The translations under genes and the position numbers were made by a program. DNA of 17,760 nt, taken from positions 1 through 17,760 of the forward strand of contig CAYMST010000081.1 in the NCBI GenBank assembly GCA_964393115.1. The letters are read 5' to 3'. Below, piece after piece: positions 14,850-17,760 of the stretch. Within the stretch, counting starts at the first letter, position 1, and the number at the start of each line of letters is the position of its first letter. Under the pieces are notes generated by a model. The model saw only the letters and a list, made by a program, of their open reading frames with translations. It was not told where the DNA came from and ran no database searches. The DNA is from CAYMST01 sp964393115. Lineage in GTDB: Bacteria > Bacteroidota > Bacteroidia > Cytophagales > Cyclobacteriaceae.

Positions 14850-15575
14850 TTATCTTCTTTTTCTTCTCGGGCCATCACCGCCTCTACCTTTGCGACGATT
14901 AGAACCACCTTCTTCTTTACTAATACCTACGTTCGGGGAAAGGTCTCTTTTACCTATTACCTCACCTTTAAATACCCAAACTTTAATGCCAATTTTGCCG
15001 TATACCGTGTTTGCCTCTGAAACCGCATAGTCTATGTCGGCTCTTAGCGTATGCAAAGGAATACGACCCTCTTTATACATTTCGGAACGAGCCATTTCAG
15101 CACCACCCAATCGACCTGAAACCTTGATTTTTATACCCTCAGCTCCAACTCGCATAGACGACGCTATCGCTTGCTTCATAGCTCTTCTGTAACTTATTCT
15201 GGCTTGTAACTGATGCGCCACTGACTGTCCTACCAGCGCTGCATCAAGTTCCGGTCTTTTAATCTCGTATATATTAATTTGGAGATCTTTTCCTGTTAAT
15301 TTCTTGAGTTCCTCCTTAATACGATCGACTTCTTGTCCTCCCTTTCCTATAACCACACCAGGTCTGGCCGTGTGTATTGTTAAGGTAATACGCTTAAGCG
15401 TTCGTTCGATTATAACCTTAGAAATACCCCCTTTTGGCAATCTGGCTTTCAGGTATTTTCTTATCTTCTGGTCCTCGATTAACTTATTAGCAAATTGGGC
15501 TCCTCCAAACCAGCTCGAATCCCAACCTCTAACAACACCTAGCCTTAAACCTATTGGATTAACTTTTTGCCCCAT
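14850..15575 (-). CDS. rpsC: 30S ribosomal protein S3
   Basis: S3 forms part of the mRNA entry channel and has helicase function with S4 and S5. The 241-residue product begins MGQKVNPIGLRLGVVRGWDS. Its KH type II domain has the GxxG loop at about 77-80 (VVIGKGGQEVDRIKEEL). The C-terminal domain has ISYRRAMKQAI, GAEGIKIKVSGRLGGAEMAR and TLRADIDYAVSEANTVYGKI. A basic Arg/Gly tail (NRRKGRGGDGPRRKRR) closes it. Its ATG overlaps the rplV stop by 1 nt (TAATG). Confidence 0.98.
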   Translation of the reverse strand: MGQKVNPIGLRLGVVRGWDSSWFGGAQFANKLIEDQKIRKYLKARLPKGGISKVIIERTLKRITLTIHTARPGVVIGKGGQEVDRIKEELKKLTGKDLQINIYEIKRPELDAALVGQSVAHQLQARISYRRAMKQAIASSMRVGAEGIKIKVSGRLGGAEMARSEMYKEGRIPLHTLRADIDYAVSEANTVYGKIGIKVWVFKGEVIGKRDLSPNVGISKEEGGSNRRKGRGGDGPRRKRR

Positions 15576-15958
15576 TATTCTTCAGTTATATCGTTAGCCT
15601 CTTCGTTTACTTCCACACTAAGACTATCAACAACTATAGTCACATGGTTTGATCTCTTTCTAATTCTGTGCGCTCTCCCTTGTGGAGCAGGTCTAAGTCT
15701 TTTTAAGATTCTACCACTATCAACAAAGATCGTCTTAACATAAAGATCAGCTTCCTCAAGATCCACATCTTCATTCTTCTGATGCCAATTAGAAATCGCT
15801 GAAAGCAATAATTTTTCCAAATTAACCGAACTAGACTTGGCCTCGAATTTCAGTAAATTCAGCGCTTTGTTCACTCTTTCACCTCGTATCATATCCGCTA
15901 CAACTCTCATTTTTCTTGGAGAAGTAGGAACATTTCTCAACTTTGCTACAGCTTCCAT
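15575..15958 (-). CDS. rplV: 50S ribosomal protein L22
   Basis: L22 lines the peptide exit tunnel, where its loop can confer macrolide resistance when altered. The start at 15956-15958 gives MEAVAKLRNVPTSPRKMRVV; a longer frame runs 23 codons into rpsS and is not family-like. The core has ADMIRGERVNKALNLLKFEA and the loop ILKRLRPAPQGRAHRIRKRS, then the HVTIVVDS strand. An acidic tail (VEVNEEANDITEE) ends the 127-residue product. The tunnel loop looks complete, with no obvious resistance deletion. Confidence 0.97.
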   Translation of the reverse strand: MEAVAKLRNVPTSPRKMRVVADMIRGERVNKALNLLKFEAKSSSVNLEKLLLSAISNWHQKNEDVDLEEADLYVKTIFVDSGRILKRLRPAPQGRAHRIRKRSNHVTIVVDSLSVEVNEEANDITEE

Positions 15959-15959
15959 A

Positions 15960-16238
15960 TTAACGCTTTCCTTTATCTTTTTTGGCAATGTGTCCTTTGA
16001 AAGTTCTAGTAGGAGCGAACTCTCCAAATTTATGACCTACCATATTTTCAGTCACAAATACAGGTATAAACTTATTTCCATTGTGAACGGCAAAGGTATG
16101 ACCAACAAAATCAGGAGAAATCATCGATCTTCTACTCCACGTTTTTACTACAGACTTTTTCCCTGACTCATTTAAAGCATCGACTTTCTTCTCAAGTCGA
16201 AAATCTATATAAGGGCCCTTCTTTAATGATCTAGCCAT
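15960..16238 (-). CDS. rpsS: 30S ribosomal protein S19
   Basis: S19 is a 30S head protein that contacts S13 and the A-site region. The 92-residue product begins MARSLKKGPYIDFRLEKKV and has TWSRRSMISPDFVGHTFAVHNGNKF in order (signature HNGNKFIPVFVTENMVGHKF at about 53-72), then GEFAPTRTFKGH. Length is as expected. It lies 2 nt after rplB. Confidence 0.98.
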   Translation of the reverse strand: MARSLKKGPYIDFRLEKKVDALNESGKKSVVKTWSRRSMISPDFVGHTFAVHNGNKFIPVFVTENMVGHKFGEFAPTRTFKGHIAKKDKGKR

Positions 16239-16240
16239 GA

Positions 16241-17068
16241 TTATTTTCTCTTACTAACGATTAATCGATCAGAATAGCGATTCGGATGTCTTGTCTTCTT
16301 TCCTTTCGCATAAAGACCATTTCTTGATCTTGGATGCCCACCTGAAGAACGACCTTCACCACCACCCATTGGGTGATCAACTGGGTTCATCGCTACACCT
16401 CTTACGCGTGGTCTATTACCTAACCATCTATTTCGTCCAGCCTTACCCAGGCGAACATTCATATGGTCACTATTCGACACCGAACCGATTGTTGCCTTGC
16501 AACGCGAAAGCACCATTCTCATTTCTCCTGAAGGCATTTTGATAGTAGCGTATTTACCCTCACGTGCAACTAGTTGAGCATATCCTCCAACACATCGAAC
16601 AAGTACACCGCCTTTACGCGNNNNNNNNNNCAATTCAATATTGTGGACTATCGTACCCAACGGAATCTCAGAAAGCTTCAGAGTATTACCCACTTCTGGA
16701 GCAATTCCCTCACCGCTTATTACCGTTTGACCAACAGCAAGACCTTCAGGCGCCAGTATATATCTTTTTTCACCGTCTTTATAGAACAAAAGCGCTATTC
16801 TTGAAGTTCGATTAGGATCGTATTCTATACTCTTAACTGTAGCTGGAATTCCCTCCTTATCTCTTTTAAAATCCAAGATTCGATACTGTCGTTTGTGCCC
16901 ACCTCCGACATTTCTCACTGTCATTCGACCCTGGTTATTTCGACCACCATTTTTCTTGGCATCAGACAACAAACTTTTCTCAGGAGTCGAAGTAGTTATA
17001 TCGTTAAAGACCGCCGCCGTCCGATGTCTTTGCCCTGGAGTGATTGGTCTTAATTTCTTTACCGCCAT
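16241..17068 (-). CDS. rplB: 50S ribosomal protein L2, interrupted by an assembly gap
   Basis: L2 is needed for subunit joining and peptidyl transfer. The reading frame spans 275 codons including four undefined ones. The N-terminal OB domain has GGRNNQGRMTVRNVGGGHKR at about 41-60. The C-terminal domain has AREGKYATIKMPSGEMR and NPVDHPMGGGEGRSSGGHPR, whose DHP histidine matches the functionally important His229 of E. coli. Ten N at 16621-16630 fall just after IEL (residue 146), where the family has x-P-G-K-G-G. By that pattern only about four bases are really missing, so the product is probably about two residues shorter. The adjoining RKGG and RCVGG differ from the usual GKGG and RSAGT; see the finding on this gap. 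Confidence 0.95.
   Translation of the reverse strand: MAVKKLRPITPGQRHRTAAVFNDITTSTPEKSLLSDAKKNGGRNNQGRMTVRNVGGGHKRQYRILDFKRDKEGIPATVKSIEYDPNRTSRIALLFYKDGEKRYILAPEGLAVGQTVISGEGIAPEVGNTLKLSEIPLGTIVHNIELXXXXRKGGVLVRCVGGYAQLVAREGKYATIKMPSGEMRMVLSRCKATIGSVSNSDHMNVRLGKAGRNRWLGNRPRVRGVAMNPVDHPMGGGEGRSSGGHPRSRNGLYAKGKKTRHPNRYSDRLIVSKRK
16621..16630. other. Assembly gap of ten undefined bases inside rplB
   Basis: Ten consecutive N interrupt the L2 gene. The frame holds across them, but comparison with the conserved EL-x-P-G-KGG motif suggests the real missing length is about 4 nt. The run length is therefore best read as a placeholder. Confidence 0.97.
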
Positions 17069-17070
17069 AA

Positions 17071-17358
17071 TTAAATTCCGCTATAAAAGTCAATAATATC
17101 ACCCTCAGCTACTTTAATTATAGCCTTTTTGTAAGATGCTGTTTTGCCCTCAATAACACCAGATTTAGTATATCTACTTTTGGACTTACCGGGCTGAACT
17201 ATTGTGTTTACTGCTACGACAGTAACACCATAAGTTTTCTCTATCTCCTTCTTAATTTCAACTTTATTCGCTGATTTCTTCACCATGAAACCGTATTTCC
17301 CGGCCTCATTCATGGCAGATATTTTTTCAGTAACCAAGGGCCTTAATACAACACTCAT
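17071..17358 (-). CDS. rplW: 50S ribosomal protein L23
   Basis: L23 sits at the exit tunnel and is the docking site for trigger factor and SRP. The 95-residue product begins MSVVLRPLVTEKISAMNE and has YGFMVKKSANKVEIKKEIEK, then VVAVNTIVQPGKSKSRY and the KKAIIKVAEGDIIDFYSGI ending. These are the family's strands in order. It lies 1 nt after rplD and 2 nt before rplB. Confidence 0.97.
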   Translation of the reverse strand: MSVVLRPLVTEKISAMNEAGKYGFMVKKSANKVEIKKEIEKTYGVTVVAVNTIVQPGKSKSRYTKSGVIEGKTASYKKAIIKVAEGDIIDFYSGI

Positions 17359-17359
17359 A

Positions 17360-17760
17360 TCACTTACTTAAGATTTCGTTGATTCTACCTACCGATTTTT
17401 CACTTATAACTACTCTATCGGCATTGAGCAAGTCATACGTATTTAAGGTATCTACAACCCTAACCTTGGCACCAGGTATATTCCTAGACGACAAATAAAC
17501 AGCTTCATTATCTTCTGCCATTAAATACAAGCTCTTTACTCCCTCAAGTTTACAATCACTTAGGAATTGTAAGTACTGGCTGGTTTTCGGTCCATCGAAC
17601 GTAAAATCTTCTACCACCAATAAAGCATTTTTACTTGCCTTTACCGACAAAACAGATTTTCGAGCTAAGTCCTTCAGCTTTCTATTAAGCTTGAAAGAAT
17701 AATTTCTTGGCCTAGGACCAAAAATTCGTCCACCACCTCTGAATATTGGTGACTTTATAC
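17360..17760 (-). CDS. rplD: 50S ribosomal protein L4, 5' end beyond the window
   Basis: L4 lines the exit tunnel and, in E. coli, regulates the S10 operon. The frame stays open from its TGA at 17360-17362 to the window edge, giving about the last 132 residues. The visible part begins in the conserved loop region (KSPIFRGGGRIFGPRPRNYS) and goes on with KLNRKLKDLARKSVLSVKA, an acidic middle section and the C-terminal AKVRVVDTLNTYDLLNADRV segment. The N-terminal part of about 75 residues, the start codon and the upstream rplC lie outside. There is no sign of a break within what is visible. Confidence 0.95.
   Translation of the reverse strand, partial: IKSPIFRGGGRIFGPRPRNYSFKLNRKLKDLARKSVLSVKASKNALLVVEDFTFDGPKTSQYLQFLSDCKLEGVKSLYLMAEDNEAVYLSSRNIPGAKVRVVDTLNTYDLLNADRVVISEKSVGRINEILSK

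Noticed and set aside
15304..16166. Plus-strand open frames of about 100 codons opposite rpsC, rplV and rpsS
   Set aside because: They lie antisense to highly conserved ribosomal genes, have no recognisable domains, and are expected by chance opposite such genes.
1..17760. CRISPR array, tRNA or rRNA genes, insertion sequences, prophage or defence genes
   Set aside because: I saw no regularly spaced repeats, cloverleaf-like segments, transposase or integrase motifs, or defence-type domains on either strand; coding is nearly continuous with housekeeping genes.

Overview
The window comes from a member of the Bacteroidota, most likely the Cytophagales or a close relative. Three things point there: zinc-free forms of S14, S4 and L36 with Bacteroidota-style sequences; start codons almost never preceded by a Shine-Dalgarno sequence; and promoter-like elements of the Bacteroidota type (TTTG, 19 nt, TAnnTTTG). 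The order-level placement rests on remembered protein resemblance and is less certain than the phylum.

Almost everything lies on the minus strand, so the genes read from right to left. From the right edge to about 5256 runs the merged S10-spc-alpha ribosomal cluster: rplD (5' end cut by the window edge), rplW, rplB, rpsS, rplV, rpsC, rplP, rpmC, rpsQ, rplN, rplX, rplE, rpsN, then rpsH, rplF, rplR, rpsE, rpmD, rplO, secY, infA, rpmJ, rpsM, rpsK, rpsD, rpoA and rplQ. Gaps are 0-26 nt and several stops and starts overlap. The one exception is a 66-nt gap between rpsN and rpsH, which holds a consensus Bacteroidota promoter and a GC-rich hairpin. A strong intrinsic terminator follows rplQ. The genes supply ribosomal proteins, IF1, the SecY translocon channel and the RNA polymerase alpha subunit. 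map and adk are absent between secY and infA.

Next comes a short carA-eno unit (carbamoyl-phosphate synthase small subunit, enolase), with a TAATTTTG element upstream and a perfect 11-bp-stem terminator after eno. A 264-nt spacer follows, then a FtsB/DivIC-type cell-division gene overlapping by 4 nt a gene for a secreted five-Asp-box (BNR) beta-propeller protein. Last on this strand is an unrecognised small secreted protein. At the left edge, the 3' end of a DUF819-type membrane protein gene on the plus strand converges on it, and the two stop codons share one TTAA.

The window is mostly conserved housekeeping DNA and I see no convincing new system. The points most worth a second look are the rpsN/rpsH promoter-hairpin, the ftsB/beta-propeller coupling, and a 10-N assembly gap in rplB flanked by unusual residues at normally invariant positions.
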